Below the pieces are notes generated by a model, which worked only from the letters and a program-made list of their open reading frames with translations, did not search any database and was not told the DNA's origin. A program made the translations under genes and the position numbers. From NCBI GenBank assembly GCA_022393335.1, contig JAJEKB010021753.1, positions 409,628 through 473,627 of the forward strand: a stretch of 64,000 nucleotides of DNA, written 5' to 3'. Of the stretch, positions 11,800 to 23,336 are shown piece by piece. The number at the start of each line of letters is the position of its first letter. Positions within the stretch are counted from its first letter, which is position 1. The stretch comes from Macrotrachela quadricornifera. Its lineage: Eukaryota > Rotifera > Eurotatoria > Philodinida > Philodinidae.

Positions 11800-12300
11800 T
11801 CTCAAAAGTCACCAAAGTCATCACATTACTTTCATTATTTTTACATCAATATCATCCGATGATTTTGATTACTTCGGAAAAATCAAAATCATTACATTAT
11901 TTTCATTACTTTTACATCAATTTCATCCGATGACTTTGATTATTTCGGAAAATCAAAATCATTACATAATTTTCATTACTTTTACATCAATTTCATCCGA
12001 TAACTTTGATTACTTCGGAGAAATCAAAATCATTACATTATTTTCATTACTTTTACATCAATTTCATTCGATGACTTTGATTACTTCTGAAAATCAAAAT
12101 CATTACATTATTCTCATTACTTTTACATCGTTTTCATTCAATGACTTTGATTATTTCGGAAAAATCAAAATCATTGCATTATTTTCATTACTTTGACATC
12201 ATTTTCATCGCAGGATTTTGATTACTACGGAAAAATCAAAATCATTAGATTACTTTCATTACTTTATCATCGTTTTCATCGAATGACTTTGGTGTGAAAT
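11800..12300. repeat. 70-71-bp minisatellite, about 6-7 units
   Basis: The word CATTACATTATTTTCATTAC recurs at steps of 70 to 71 bp (starts near 11890, 11960, 12031, 12101, 12172, 12243). Each unit contains ATGACTTTGATTA and CGGAAAAATCAAAA. A 144-codon open frame here (11762-12196) is only the repeat read through. The period is near a multiple of three only by chance. Confidence 0.85.
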
Positions 12301-13597
12301 ACATCATGTGTCACGATGTTTTTTAAAAAATTCACCAGGAAAATGATGAATTTAGAGTACATGTCGACATCTGTCTTTACAAATACCCTTTTCAATGATT
12401 TCTAGAGAGAAATCTATGTGTGAGAACACATAAAATCTTATGCCTCAGTTTTCTAGCAGAAACTAACTTTCTTACTCTACCCAAGTAATCAAAACATGAC
12501 AAAAAATTGATGACTTTCATGTAAAAAACACGAAAAAAATGACATTTTTTCGATGAAACTGGCATAAAAATCGTTGATTTTCATTTTCATCAGTTACATT
12601 TGATGATTTTCATTTTTAATCAAAGTCATCAAGTGACGTTGATTTTTAGTTAAAATCATCAAATGACATTGATTAAAAATAAATGTTTAACCTAAGTCAT
12701 TTGATGGTTTTGATTAAAAATTAAATTCATGAAATGCAACTGATGAAAATTTTCATTTTAATCAATACAAATGGGAAACATCAATTTTTATATGTATTTG
12801 ATCAGAAAAAATGTTATTTTTTTTAATTTTTTAATTGCATTGGTGTCTCTCCTTTAAGTCATGTAGCTCTTTTACTGTTCTAATTGCCTTTAGTCTTGCT
12901 AGTGCGTTTTGTCTTCGTATGCGCCTTTTGCGTCCTAGAATTCTTGTATATTTAGTCCCTTTACTCTCTCTTGTCTTATTTTCTTCTACTGTTTAGAGAA
13001 ATTTGCTTTCTTTAGTGTCTTCAGAGTTTCTAACTATTTTGCTCTGTTTTCTGATTTTAAGCGTTTTGAGTTCGTTCACTCCTTTTAGTATTTTCAATCC
13101 TTACAAACTCTTTAGTCGATTTAGTCTTTATATCTATTCTAGATGCTTTAATGCCATCAGGTTTTTTACCAATTGTACTCTCTTTACCTCTTTTACTTAC
13201 TTCAAGCGTTTTAGTCTCTTTTTCTCGTTTTAGTTCCTTTTCGCCTTCAATTCGTTTAACCCCTGCGCTGCTTTATTAGTTTTTCTGTTCTGACCTGCTT
13301 GAGTTTCTTTTATTTCATTCAATTCGTTGATTAAAATTAGTAAATGAGTTACATATTGAGTAGAAAAGATAGGTGGTGAACTAAGATAAAGCAATTCCCG
13401 TTTTAATCGATGACCACTTTGTGCAGCGCAGTAAACTTGATCTTTGAATAAAGACCGAATCAAAGTATGTCAGCTAAGTCTACATGTGAGTCGAGAAGGA
13501 CATTACTGAAACTCATTTTATTTTTGGTTTCATTTCGTGAGTCGACGCCACAATGTATTTCAGTCGTATTATAATTGAAGTTCTCGTTTCATACGTT

Positions 13598-14035
13598 TCA
13601 AATGATGTGTGAAAGAGACATATGTAGGGAGATAGGTAGATAAATAGATCCGTAAATCGAGATATTAATTGGCAGATAAATAGATACATACGTAGATGGA
13701 TGGATAGATAAGTAGATTGAGAAATAAATAAATAGATAGATAGATAGATATAAATAGGTGTGTAGTTGGATTGTTAGGTACATAGGTAGAAACATACATG
13801 GATAGGTAGGTAAATAGACAGACAAATAGGTGGACAGATAGATGAATGTATCTATGTATCTATCTACCTATTCATTCATCTATTTATCTACAGATGAATA
13901 GACAAATAAATAAGTAGATAAATACATGGATAGAGAGATTAGCTAAATAGATAGATGATTAGACAGTTAGGTACTTCAATAGATGAGTAAGTGCGTAAGT
14001 AGATAGATAGTTAGATAGATAGATTGGTAAGCACC
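13598..14035. repeat. Degenerate GATA/TAGATA microsatellite
   Basis: Long imperfect runs of TAGATAGATAAATAGA. Tyr/Leu/Ser/Ile-rich open frames on the minus strand are products of the repeat and are not genes. Confidence 0.85.
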
Positions 14036-14286
14036 CAGGGATAGTATATACCCATGTAACTAAAAAATCGGAAAAATGATATTTTCTATAATGAAACCGT
14101 CGTAAAAATCGATGTTTTTCATTTTCATCGATTAAAGTGAGAATTTTCATCAGTTGCATTTGATGATTTTGATTTTTAATCAAAATCATCAAATGACTTT
14201 GATGATATTTTCATGATATTCATTGCATGACTTCCATGCAAAAGTCATCATTGTCATGAGTGTAAATTGTAAAAACATGGCATGCC

Positions 14287-14296
14287 NNNNNNNNNN
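14287..14296. other. Assembly gap (10 N)
   Basis: The 10-mer ATGGCATGCC stands immediately before and immediately after the Ns. This suggests either an unmerged overlap or a collapsed repeat in the minisatellite-rich insertion, so the true gap size is unknown. Confidence 0.9.
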
Positions 14297-14525
14297 ATGG
14301 CATGCCGTTTAAAAAACCTCAAAGATTATGTCGCTTTCATCATCTGAAATCGCATTTTTTTGATGTTGGTCATCATTTTTCTTTAAAAAAAATTCATAAA
14401 AATGATGTAAATTACATCATGTCTTGCCATGTTTTGATTACATGGGTTATGAGCACCTTTGTCTTTCCATCAATAATCTTAAAATTAATGAGACAAACGA
14501 GAAGAAAAAATTTGATATAACATTT

Positions 14526-14531
14526 TTTATT
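14526..14531 (-). terminator. Candidate polyadenylation signal of REEP-LRR copy A
   Basis: AATAAA on the minus strand, about 155 bp downstream of the stop codon at 14686. The same signal is kept in copy B at 32576-32581. Confidence 0.5.
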
Positions 14532-14685
14532 GTAAGATTGTTCTACGTGTGATTTATTCATTGAAATTATAAAATTCAATTAATAATTCTAATCAGATCT
14601 GATTAATATGTTTTTAGAATGAGTTAAAAAATATGAATTCTAAATAAATTTCTACGTTTTAATTCAATGTCAATATTATCAGTTA

Positions 14686-17600
14686 TCAATACTGCATTCC
14701 TAGTTCCACCTCCAAACTAGTATTATTCTTCATTAATTTAATTGCATCTCGTGCAACTCTGTTTGAAGTATAATTTGAGCCGAGATCGATCATGGTCAAT
14801 GTCTATGCAAAAGATAAAAGTGAAAATGACAAATGATTTGAGGAAAAAGTTACTGTATTGCTTTGTAAAGCATCAGCCAAATATTGTAAACCTTTTCCTC
14901 TAATATTATTATCACTGACATTAAGTGAAACAAGTGTCTATATGAAAAAATAAGAATAAATATAAGAAAAAAGATAAAAGAATAAATTCACTGTGTTATT
15001 TCTTAATGCATCAGCTAAAGACATAATTCCTTTAGTTCCGATTCTATTGTCTCTCATATTGAGTTTGGTGAGTCCCTGTGTAAAAGATAAACATAAAAAT
15101 AAGAGAGAAATATAAAAATAAAATAGTTTACCGTGTTGCTCTGCAAAGCATCAGCTATATGCTGGGCACCTTTAGCTCCAATTCGATTTGAATGGATTTC
15201 GAGTGTAGTAAGTGTCTAGAAAAATAAATCAAGTTAAAAATAACAATAATGAAACTTGAAAAATAGTTACATTATTATTTCGTAAAGCATCAGCCAGATT
15301 TTGAGCACCTTTGGCTCCTAGTCCATTCATTCGTAGATGAAGTGTAGTCAATGTCTGTGTCAAATAGACAAGATGAAAAATGAAAAAAAGAAAACAATGT
15401 CTACTGTATTATTTTGTAAAGCATCAGCCATATATTTCATTCCTTTGTGTTCGATAAAGTTTGATTCAAGATTGAGTGTAGTAAGTGTCTGTACCAAAGA
15501 ATAAAGTTAGAAAGAAATCAAAAAGAAAAAAAAATATTTACTTTATTATTTTGTAAAGCATCGGCCAAATATTGAGCTCCTTTACTGGATATGTGATTAT
15601 CCGACATGTTGAGTGTAGTAAGACCCTAATAAGAATAAAGGAAGACAGAAATGAAATAGATGAAGATTGAAAGTGAATTACTGTATTATTTCGTAAGATT
15701 TCACCCAAATTTTTCGCTCCATTTTCTCCGATACCACTAGCGGGAATATTAAGTGTAGTGAGCGTCTATGTGAAAAATAATGATGAAAAATACCAAAAAA
15801 AGAAAAGAGACGAGATGATAAAGAATTTCACCTTGTTTTTTCCTAAAGCATCGACCAAATATGATAATCCATCATCGTCAATTCCATTCTGCCAGAAATT
15901 AAGTGTAGTTAATGTCTGCAGAAAAGAAATCAACATGAATATGAGAATGATAAAAGAAAAATGATATCCACCGTATTATTTTGTAAAGCATCGGAGAGAC
16001 GATGAAATCCTTCAATGCCTATCTTATTTGTTGCGAAATCAAGATCAGTAAGTGTCTGAATGACAAAATAAAAATGATAATAAGAGAGATATAAAAACAG
16101 GGATGTAGAAGATAAAAAATATTTACTGTATTATAACGTAAAACATCAAATAGATGTTGAAAACCTTGGTCTTCGAATGCATTCCATCCAAGGTTGAGAG
16201 TAGTAAGTGCCTGTATGAACAAATAATGATGAAAATAATGAAAGAAAATATTTACCTTGTTGTTTTTTAAAGCATCAGATAAATATTGAATTCCCTCGTC
16301 TGTAACACTACACGAACTGAGGTCGAGTTTTGTAAGCGTCTATATCAATAAATCCAGCTTGAAATGAAAAGAGAAAGATATTTACCTTATTATTTTGTAA
16401 ACTATCAGCGAGATATTGTACTCCTTTGGCTCCAATTGGATTGTCGCGAATCTCAAATACGGTGAGTGTCTATGTAAATAAATATAGTTAGAAATGAGAT
16501 AGATAAAGAGTGGATGATATTCACTGAATTATTTTGTAATAGATCAGCCAAATGTTGCATTCCTTTATCTGTAATTTGATTATCGAAAATAATTAATGAG
16601 GTGAGTGTCTGCATCGATCAGTACATATATAAAAATGAGATAGGAATAAAGAAAAATCTTCACCTTGTTGTTTCGTAAAGCATCAGCTATGTCTTGTGCT
16701 CCTTTGTCTTCAATTCCATTCGCTTGAATACGTAATTCTTTGAGTCCCTATGGAAAAAATTCAAGAAGAAAATAAAATAGATGAGAAAAGAAAAACACGA
16801 TATTTACGGTATTAGTTTGTAAAGCATCAGCAAGGTGCTTAGCTCCTTCTGGTCCAATTTGATTTAATCCAAGATCGATCATTTGGAGTGTCTATGTAGA
16901 AAGATAAAAATAAAAATGAAATAGATTTAAAAAAGGAACAAGATTAACTGTATTATTTCGTAAAACATCAGCTAAATATTGTGCTTCTTCAGGTCCAATG
17001 TGATTGTTGAAAAGTTCAAGTGTAGTAAGTGTCTATATGAAAAATAAAGATAAAGTTGAGAAAGATGAAGAAAAAGAAATATTCACGGTATTAGTTTTTA
17101 AAGCATCAGCTAAATGTTTAACAGCTTGACCTTGAAGACTAGTGTTATTTAAGTCGAGTACGGTCAGTGTCTGTATAGAAAAATAGAAAATGAAAATGAT
17201 AGGCATGAGAAAGTAAAACAATTCACCGTGTTATTTTGTAAACCATCAGCCAAATATTCACATCCATTGGTTGTAAGAGTATTGGCTACTAATTTGAGAT
17301 TGGTCAATGTCTATGAAAATAAAAATGAATAAGTATTACATATTCGTTTTTATAAGTAAAGAGAGAGGACAATAACGGTGTTTGTCTTTTAGATAACTAT
17401 TTGACATAAAAATATTCACATCTATCCCTGGAAGTTGCATCAATATATATTTCATTTGATTTTTTATATTTTGAATCTCGGATGTGTAATTCAAGATCAT
17501 CTGATGTCATTATTTCTAAGCTTTTAGACTTTAAAAATAATCGAAACAATAAGTTAATACATAGTTTGGAAAGTGATATGATAAAATTTCCAAAAATCTA

Positions 17601-20253
17601 AATTTCAGATTCTTAGTCATACATTTACTAAGTTCAAAATATTTTGATTCTGTCAGGTTAAATTGTCTTTGAAATTCATTTTGAGTATAATTTGAACTTT
17701 AACTTCAAGTTCGATTGAACAGTTATGAAAACTATGATCATTTTAATTAAGAGTGTGACACATGAGACTCGAATAGAACTATGGTTATGAGAAATAGACA
17801 AAGTGTTTGATATACTCAAGATTTATTGTTTTATGTAGAATGCTGATGCTTTGAGTAAAAAACTAAATAATAAACTGAACTTTATTGTGTTTATTTATTG
17901 TCCACATATTGTAAACGAAATCAAATATATTTGTAAAACTGTCCATTTGATAATTCTAGATTAAAAATCTTTATTTTCTCACTTGATTATTTTTTAATGT
18001 ATTGGCGATAATCTTCATGTCTTCATCAGTTAATCCTCTCATTGATAAATCTAACATGGAAGTATTAGCATTATCAGCAATAAATTGCTCCACACTGCGT
18101 TCAACATTTGTTTGATCATTGTTCGATTCCTCTTCTTGTTCTTCTTCTTCTTCAACTTCCTCTTCTTCTTTTTCTTCTTCTTCTTCCTCTTTGACATCTT
18201 GTTCGTTCTCTCCTTTTTCTAGTTCTATAATGTAAATATGTTTGAAAAAACCGTGATATGAGAGACAGTTGGAGATGAGAAAGGGAGCCCATTACTGTAT
18301 TAAATACAGAATCAATTATAATTAACTATAGGATAAAAAAACTTGAATATTTCCACTTTGCACAAATTCATCATGTTACATTTTTACCATTAGTAGACCA
18401 CAATCAAACGTTTTTATTAATAGGAAACCTACTAATAAATATTGGTCGAAACTATCAATATTGACTCATATATAAAAATGTAGCCTAACATAAATTTTGA
18501 ACAAGCATAAAAATCGTTTTTTCGAAATCGAATATTTAATTTTTTAAAAGGATTCGTGTGATATTTCAAAAATTCTGACTTCAATGACACTCTTTAGAGT
18601 CATGTCTCATTGTAGGATTGAATCTATAAAAGTGATTTCAATATCACAATCGTTTAACAGATAGATTCACAATTTATATAGAAACTAAAGATCATGTATA
18701 AGAAAACTAAAAATTATTAAACTGTTGAAATGCAACAAAAACTAACATTAGAAGCTGCATATTCGAACGATATATTCTTTGATTGTTATTGCGATCCGAC
18801 AAAGACTAGTTTAGTTTAATTTCTATCTAATTTGTAATGATTCAAGTTATTAATGTGTTTATTTTCGTGCAATGCTTGTGTATAATTAAAAACTATTACT
18901 TACTATTTTGAATATCCTTGAGAATAGCATCAAGTTGAACCAGTCTGTTGATCTTAATAGTACCAAAATTGAAAAACCAAATGAGAAATACGAATTTAGC
19001 AAGCCAGTAAATGCGTAAAGAATTGCATACACCATATGTCAAATATTCAATGCAGCCGAGCACTGAATAAACAATCCAATATATTAACAATGGTTTAGTG
19101 TCATACGGTTCTATTGATTTGACAGCTGTTATTCTAAAAAAAATAATAATTAACTTCAAATTTTGAAGACAACTCATATTGAAATTCTTTTGCTAATTTC
19201 AGTAAAAACGAAATCACACCAACATATTGCAACTATTCATTTTCTATATGAACTGATTTAATAATGATGGAATTTGTAGGACTAATGAAGAGGAAGAATT
19301 ATATAACTTGTAACTTTTTACTGACCTATTACATGATAACCTATGATTTTATATTGTTTCTATTCAAGTATATCTTCAGACCTTTTATCAAAATGTCTTA
19401 GATTTTTAGAGATAGTTGAAATCGTATGGTAAGTTAGTAATTTTTCAAAAGTTTGATGCAATTTTGAATTTTAGCTTAAGACTAATGAGTAAACTTGAAA
19501 TTTCACTTAACATTGAGATTCCGCCAATGAACTGTAAATTCTCAATATATGTATAATAAATTTGTTCCAGTAAGCCATACAAGAATCTATTATCATTAAA
19601 TGAATATTATAATCATTCTTTTTCATTGACTAAATCCGAATTAATATATTTGAGTTGAACGGATTTTATATTTCTTTCAAACGATTTAACGTTCGAAATA
19701 CGTGATTTTTTTATATATTAAATGACCATTGGTCATTGACTCTGTCTTTGAAATATTTGATGAAAGACTCTTTTAAACATACTAAAAATTTCTATATATT
19801 GAAAGCAATTATCAATTCTTCGACAGATCTGCTGAATCTGCATGGATTTGAAAACTTTTTTAGTGCTTATACTAACATTTTTTCTTGTCTTACAGTAAAT
19901 TATCAATAGAAAAGAAAAGTTTAACTCGTAGTTATACAAACAGTTTGTTCATAAAAATCAACTTACGAAGCCAAGACAGGTGAGAAAGCTGTAGAAACAT
20001 TACAGACGAAATCATTACCCCAACCAAATATCAAATAGAGAACAAAGATGGGAATTAAACCTAAGCAAATAAAATAATGATACATTTCAAAAAGATATAA
20101 TAATAATAATATACCAAGTATAATAACATATATTTTAGATCCCAAATCCAACTTTTTGATAAGATCCCAAAATGGATTAGTTCGATCGCTTTTTAAAAAT
20201 AAATTGGATACATCTTTATGTTGTAAAATATCATCCAGATTTACAGTACTCAT
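14686..20253 (-). CDS. REEP/Yop1 membrane module fused to an LRR solenoid, copy A (21 coding exons)
   Basis: Spliced by eye, exons are 20253-19967, 19133-18904, 18234-17993, eighteen 84-bp LRR exons from 17310 down to 14854, and 14802-14686, giving about 795 residues. Residues 1-172 are REEP/DP1/Yop1-like: hydrophobic segments at about 41-78 (IYVIILGILLLLYLF, GLIPIFVLYLIFGWG), then AVKSIEPYDTKPLLIYWIVY and YWLAKFVFLIWFF. Family members sit in tubular ER as hydrophobic hairpins with both ends in the cytosol. Residues about 173-228 are a Glu-rich linker. An LRR cap (MLDLSMRGLTDEDMK) and 18 RNI/NLRC3-type repeats follow. Junction phases agree (TC-A gives Ser, A-AA gives Lys, then all phase 0), and no stop was found. 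Cytosolic LRRs on an ER-shaping anchor is inference. No NACHT, kinase or nuclease domain is seen. Expression as one transcript is untested. Confidence 0.88.
14854..17310 (-). repeat. Array of 18 LRR exons, one 28-residue repeat per exon (copy A)
   Basis: Exons (plus coordinates): 14854-14937, 14992-15075, 15132-15215, 15271-15354, 15405-15488, 15542-15625, 15682-15765, 15832-15915, 15972-16055, 16127-16210, 16256-16339, 16386-16469, 16525-16608, 16664-16747, 16808-16891, 16949-17032, 17087-17170, 17227-17310. All are 84 bp. Introns are 45-71 bp with GT-AG ends. The repeat theme is TLTTLxLxxNxI, then GxxYLADALQNNT. The genomic period is about 140 bp, so the array grew by duplicating exon-intron units. 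Repeats differ mainly at the surface positions after the conserved Leu and Asn residues. Confidence 0.92.
17311..17992 (-). other. Large intron between linker exon and LRR array (copy A)
   Basis: 682 bp, AT-rich, with no further LRR exon visible. In copy B the same intron is longer because of the MITE at 35406-35700 and about 140 extra bp near 36290-36430. Confidence 0.6.
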
Positions 20254-22640
20254 TTATTCAAGTATCGTTTAAAATCTTAAAGAATAAAATAAATCTAAAA
20301 ATAAAGATGAATAACACAACAATAACAAAAATTTAGATATAGGTTAGACTGTAAAATGGAAATTTTGTTCACGTATATAATTGGAAATAATATTATCCCA
20401 ACATAGAGGTGAGCACTGCTATAATTTCAAATAGGATAAATAATGAATTTTATATCAATGAAGAACATGTAAAAAATGGGATATATTAGTACTAAGTAAT
20501 AAGGGCTATAAATTACATTGAAGCTTCAATGTTTTATTAGCAAGAAGTATGAGAAAAACTCTTCAGAAGATATGATTTAAGCAGATAAACAGAAATACAC
20601 ACTTAGCATGATTTTGTTTTATATTATGAATAAAAATTGTAGGAAAATGAACCTGATTCTTTTGATAAGAATTTTTGAGTTCAAAGCAAAGTGTTCATCA
20701 TCCATTCAGCAAGATAAATTTTACTATGTAATGTTTAAAAATCTTTTCTTTGTTCACATAATAGAAACAAATTTGAATTAATTTTACAAATAGAATCGAC
20801 ATATTAAACCCACGTCCCACTACATATTGTTTAAGAAAAGAGATCATGACCAGAAAACTAGGTCACGCTGATCTCTAGTCTATTCTGGTAGCCAGAATAA
20901 AAAAACTAATCATTTATAGACACTTTCTGAGAGTTTCAACAGAAAAAAATAATAATTCTGATGACCAAGTATGCTGATATATGGTACCGTTTTCGATAAA
21001 GTTCTTAGTTCATTGGTAAAAGACTTTCAGTATGTAGAAGATGATAATGTTAAATTATAGTGTGATGGATATTCATCAGTCATCGCTTCTCATCCCGATC
21101 ATATTACATATGGGTCATGCTCTTTCTTCTCTTTGCAGTTATATATACTCATGCTTGTATATTGTTTTATCAGTCAATAGACTCGCGGATGTTGTTGCCC
21201 ATCATATATGGTATGCATGACTTACTGTATTTTTAAAATAAAAGTCGTAATCATTAGAATCAGCCATAAACGTAAAATTATCTGTAAATAGAAATATGAT
21301 GTAGGAATGAATGTGGAGATTGCATTTTTGGGTAAAGGATAGACCTTCATGGTTCAAACTTCATCTAAAGAAAAAAGATATTTAAATTAGAAAATTTCTA
21401 AATCAAAATTCACGAATGGAGATTGATTTGTGATAATTAATTTGGAGTAAATGATAATCTACCGGGACAGTATATAAATTCAATTATGAAAGAGAAAAAA
21501 GTGACATAAATAAGACTATGACGAAAATGTGACCCTAATGTCATATATCGTTATGCGTCAAATATGACCTTAAACAGCGTCGTTACAGACGATTGGAACG
21601 ATCGATGTGGCTGTTTTATATATGAATACCTGTTAAACACATGTTAATCGCTCGTAAAAAGTTATACTAAATGCAACGAAAAGTATTAAATCTTCTAACT
21701 TTTTTTATTTTGATAATTTACTAATTTATTCTATACTCTATTTTATGTCTTCTCTCATTCTCTATTGCTTTTATTTCTAGAGCGAAAGATGTCTCTTGCT
21801 CACAACATAATTTGATGAAATATGTTATCTATTCTCTTCCATCTCTCTCATTATCATCATTTTACGCTTATTCTTCTGTTTTCTCCCTCTTATCTTATAT
21901 AATCTTGCATTATCAACTTTAATATATAGGAAAAATAAAGTTCAAGGTTAAAAACAAATTTATCGCATAGTAATTAGAAACTATTGTGTGTGTACAAATA
22001 GTTAGAAATACATAGCGACACCTACCAGATTTTTCGTACTCTTCCATATACCCAGTAATAGTAAACGATGCATTAGAAAATTTTTCAAAAATTAAAATAA
22101 GGGTCTCAATTATTAGTAATGTATGTTACCTTTTCGTATTTCGATAGGAACAGAAAAAACTATGATGCAACGACGATGTCGAAATATTTCTTTTTACTAA
22201 CGATGTGTCTGTATATACGTATGTATATACGTATGATTTGATGCATGTATACACATATGTATGATATGTGTATATGTACTTTTTTTTTATATTTATTGTA
22301 TATGCATATATAATTATGCATGTTTATATGTATGCATGAATGTGCGTGTACATGTGTTAGCTGTATTCCATGTGAATATAATATGTTGTTAACATGTATT
22401 CATACAAAATACAAAGCATATTTTAGAATAAAAAAAAATTTATTATTTCAGAACATTAGTGTTCTGTGTTTCAACGGCATGTCATATTGACATGAATATA
22501 TATATGTATATACATATTGAATATAATACTTTATAAATAAAACTCTTTTAAGTGAATTCTTAAGAGAGGCCTCCTCAGGTGATCGAGCATGGCGCCCTAT
22601 GATCATTGTATGAAAAAAAATAACATGTACTTTTTTTAAA
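20254..22640. other. Upstream region of REEP-LRR copy A
   Basis: About 2.4 kb of AT-rich DNA closely matched in copy B (38672-41100). It includes an alternating ATGTATA/TATACGTA-rich tract at 22200-22380. No second gene was found. The conservation of non-coding DNA probably reflects a recent duplication and need not mean function. The promoter should lie just upstream of 20253, but no motif stands out. Confidence 0.5.
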
Positions 22641-23285
22641 TACAAATCGATACCTCATACAAAACTAAGATTATGAAAACAATTATTAATTTCTAGGATA
22701 TAATTTGACAGAGTTCCAGGCATTGAAACACGAGAGAGGTATAGAAGAATAGAAAAAATCACGAAAAAGTATTAGTTGTATTGTTTCGCTTATATCTCCG
22801 TCATTTTTTGTTCGTTCAAGTTGAACAACATCTCATTTGAAAGAGCGTCGAAAACGAAAGAAAAGGTCAGTTACAGAATCCGAAAACTTCAGTCTTCATA
22901 TCATAAAAAAATTCTTTTTTTCAAAATAACTCTGTATCTTTGAAACCAATTTTTTTTCATTGTAAATCTTTTTTCAATATGGTAATCATCGGAGGAGAAG
23001 TCAAACACAGTGCAACTTGTAGAGGAGTTCGTGCTCTACAAACACCTTGTAAAGGTTTTGAGGAAAAAGTTTCAGAAAAGACTCGAAAATGTGAGGAACT
23101 ATTGATCTTTGACACAAATTTACACCATTTTGGACTCGTATTTCGCCAATGTCGATTGGAAAAATAATGATTTGACCAACACTAATATCATATTTCATTA
23201 AAAAAATTCTCCTACTCTCTCTCTCTCTCTCAGGGTTCAGTTAGCCGTTGAGGGAGAGTAGAAGGATTTTTTTGTAATGAAAAAA
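22641..23285. repeat. Single arm of the 1.2-kb palindrome plus central hairpin (truncated in copy A)
   Basis: This matches 41149-41770 of copy B, including the CTCTCT hairpin (left TCTCCTACTCTC, right GAGAGTAGAAGGA). The second arm seen in copy B is absent. Similarity stops near 23336, where unrelated sequence (CGCGAACCACCAGGGGAGC) begins. Confidence 0.8.
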
Positions 23286-23336
23286 TGAAAAGTTACGGAA
23301 CTATTTGAGGTAGACATAGCTTGATTTAGTTTATTG

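Larger units (their letters stand above)
11665..14446. mobile_element. Minisatellite-bearing insertion with CCCATGTAA inverted ends
   Basis: The insertion begins CCCATGTAA and ends TTACATGGG. Its boundaries are precise because copy B of the duplication has the uninterrupted target (near 32487-32500), and a TT is repeated at the two edges. Related heads occur internally at 12479 (CCCAAGTAATCAAAACATG) and 14045 (CCCATGTAACTAAAAAATC), so several members of one family are probably nested. The interior is non-coding and consists of a 70-71-bp minisatellite, palindromic ATGA/TCAT-rich words, a T-rich stretch and a GATA microsatellite. No transposase is seen. The class is unknown. Confidence 0.65.
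11326..23336 (+). repeat. Segmental duplication, copy A
   Basis: From within the mariner MITE to just past the CTCTCT hairpin, this segment matches 32124-41834 in the same orientation. The only large break is the 2.8-kb insertion at 11665-14446, present only here. Matches are near-identical across the coding exons and long stretches of intron and upstream DNA (for example 19260-19720 against 37620-38080). Small indels and a few replaced stretches (about 18330-18530) mark divergence. The homologous gene is in the same strand order in both, so this is a direct tandem duplication. Confidence 0.9.

Noticed and set aside
11762..12196. 144-codon open frame, the longest near 12 kb
   Set aside because: It is a 70-71-bp minisatellite read through; the peptide repeats with the DNA period and no family signal exists.
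13003..13825. Open frames rich in Leu, Phe, Ser or Tyr (13003-13233, 13598-13825)
   Set aside because: They come from T-rich and GATA simple repeats.
14854..17310. Regular repeats with about 140-bp spacing that could suggest a CRISPR array or satellite
   Set aside because: Each repeat is an 84-bp exon coding one LRR, with splice sites on both sides.
18896..19177. 93-residue membrane ORF as a stand-alone small gene
   Set aside because: Its first residues are read from the intron and its end from a GTAAGT donor; it is exon 2 of the REEP-LRR gene.
19963..20253. 96-residue ORF as a complete small membrane protein
   Set aside because: It ends in a GTAAGT donor, and joining to the next exon restores the REEP sequence in phase.
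22940..23198. Overlapping plus and minus open frames, also at 41442-41700
   Set aside because: They lie in the palindrome arms; the frames are mirror products of inverted repeats and have no domain.
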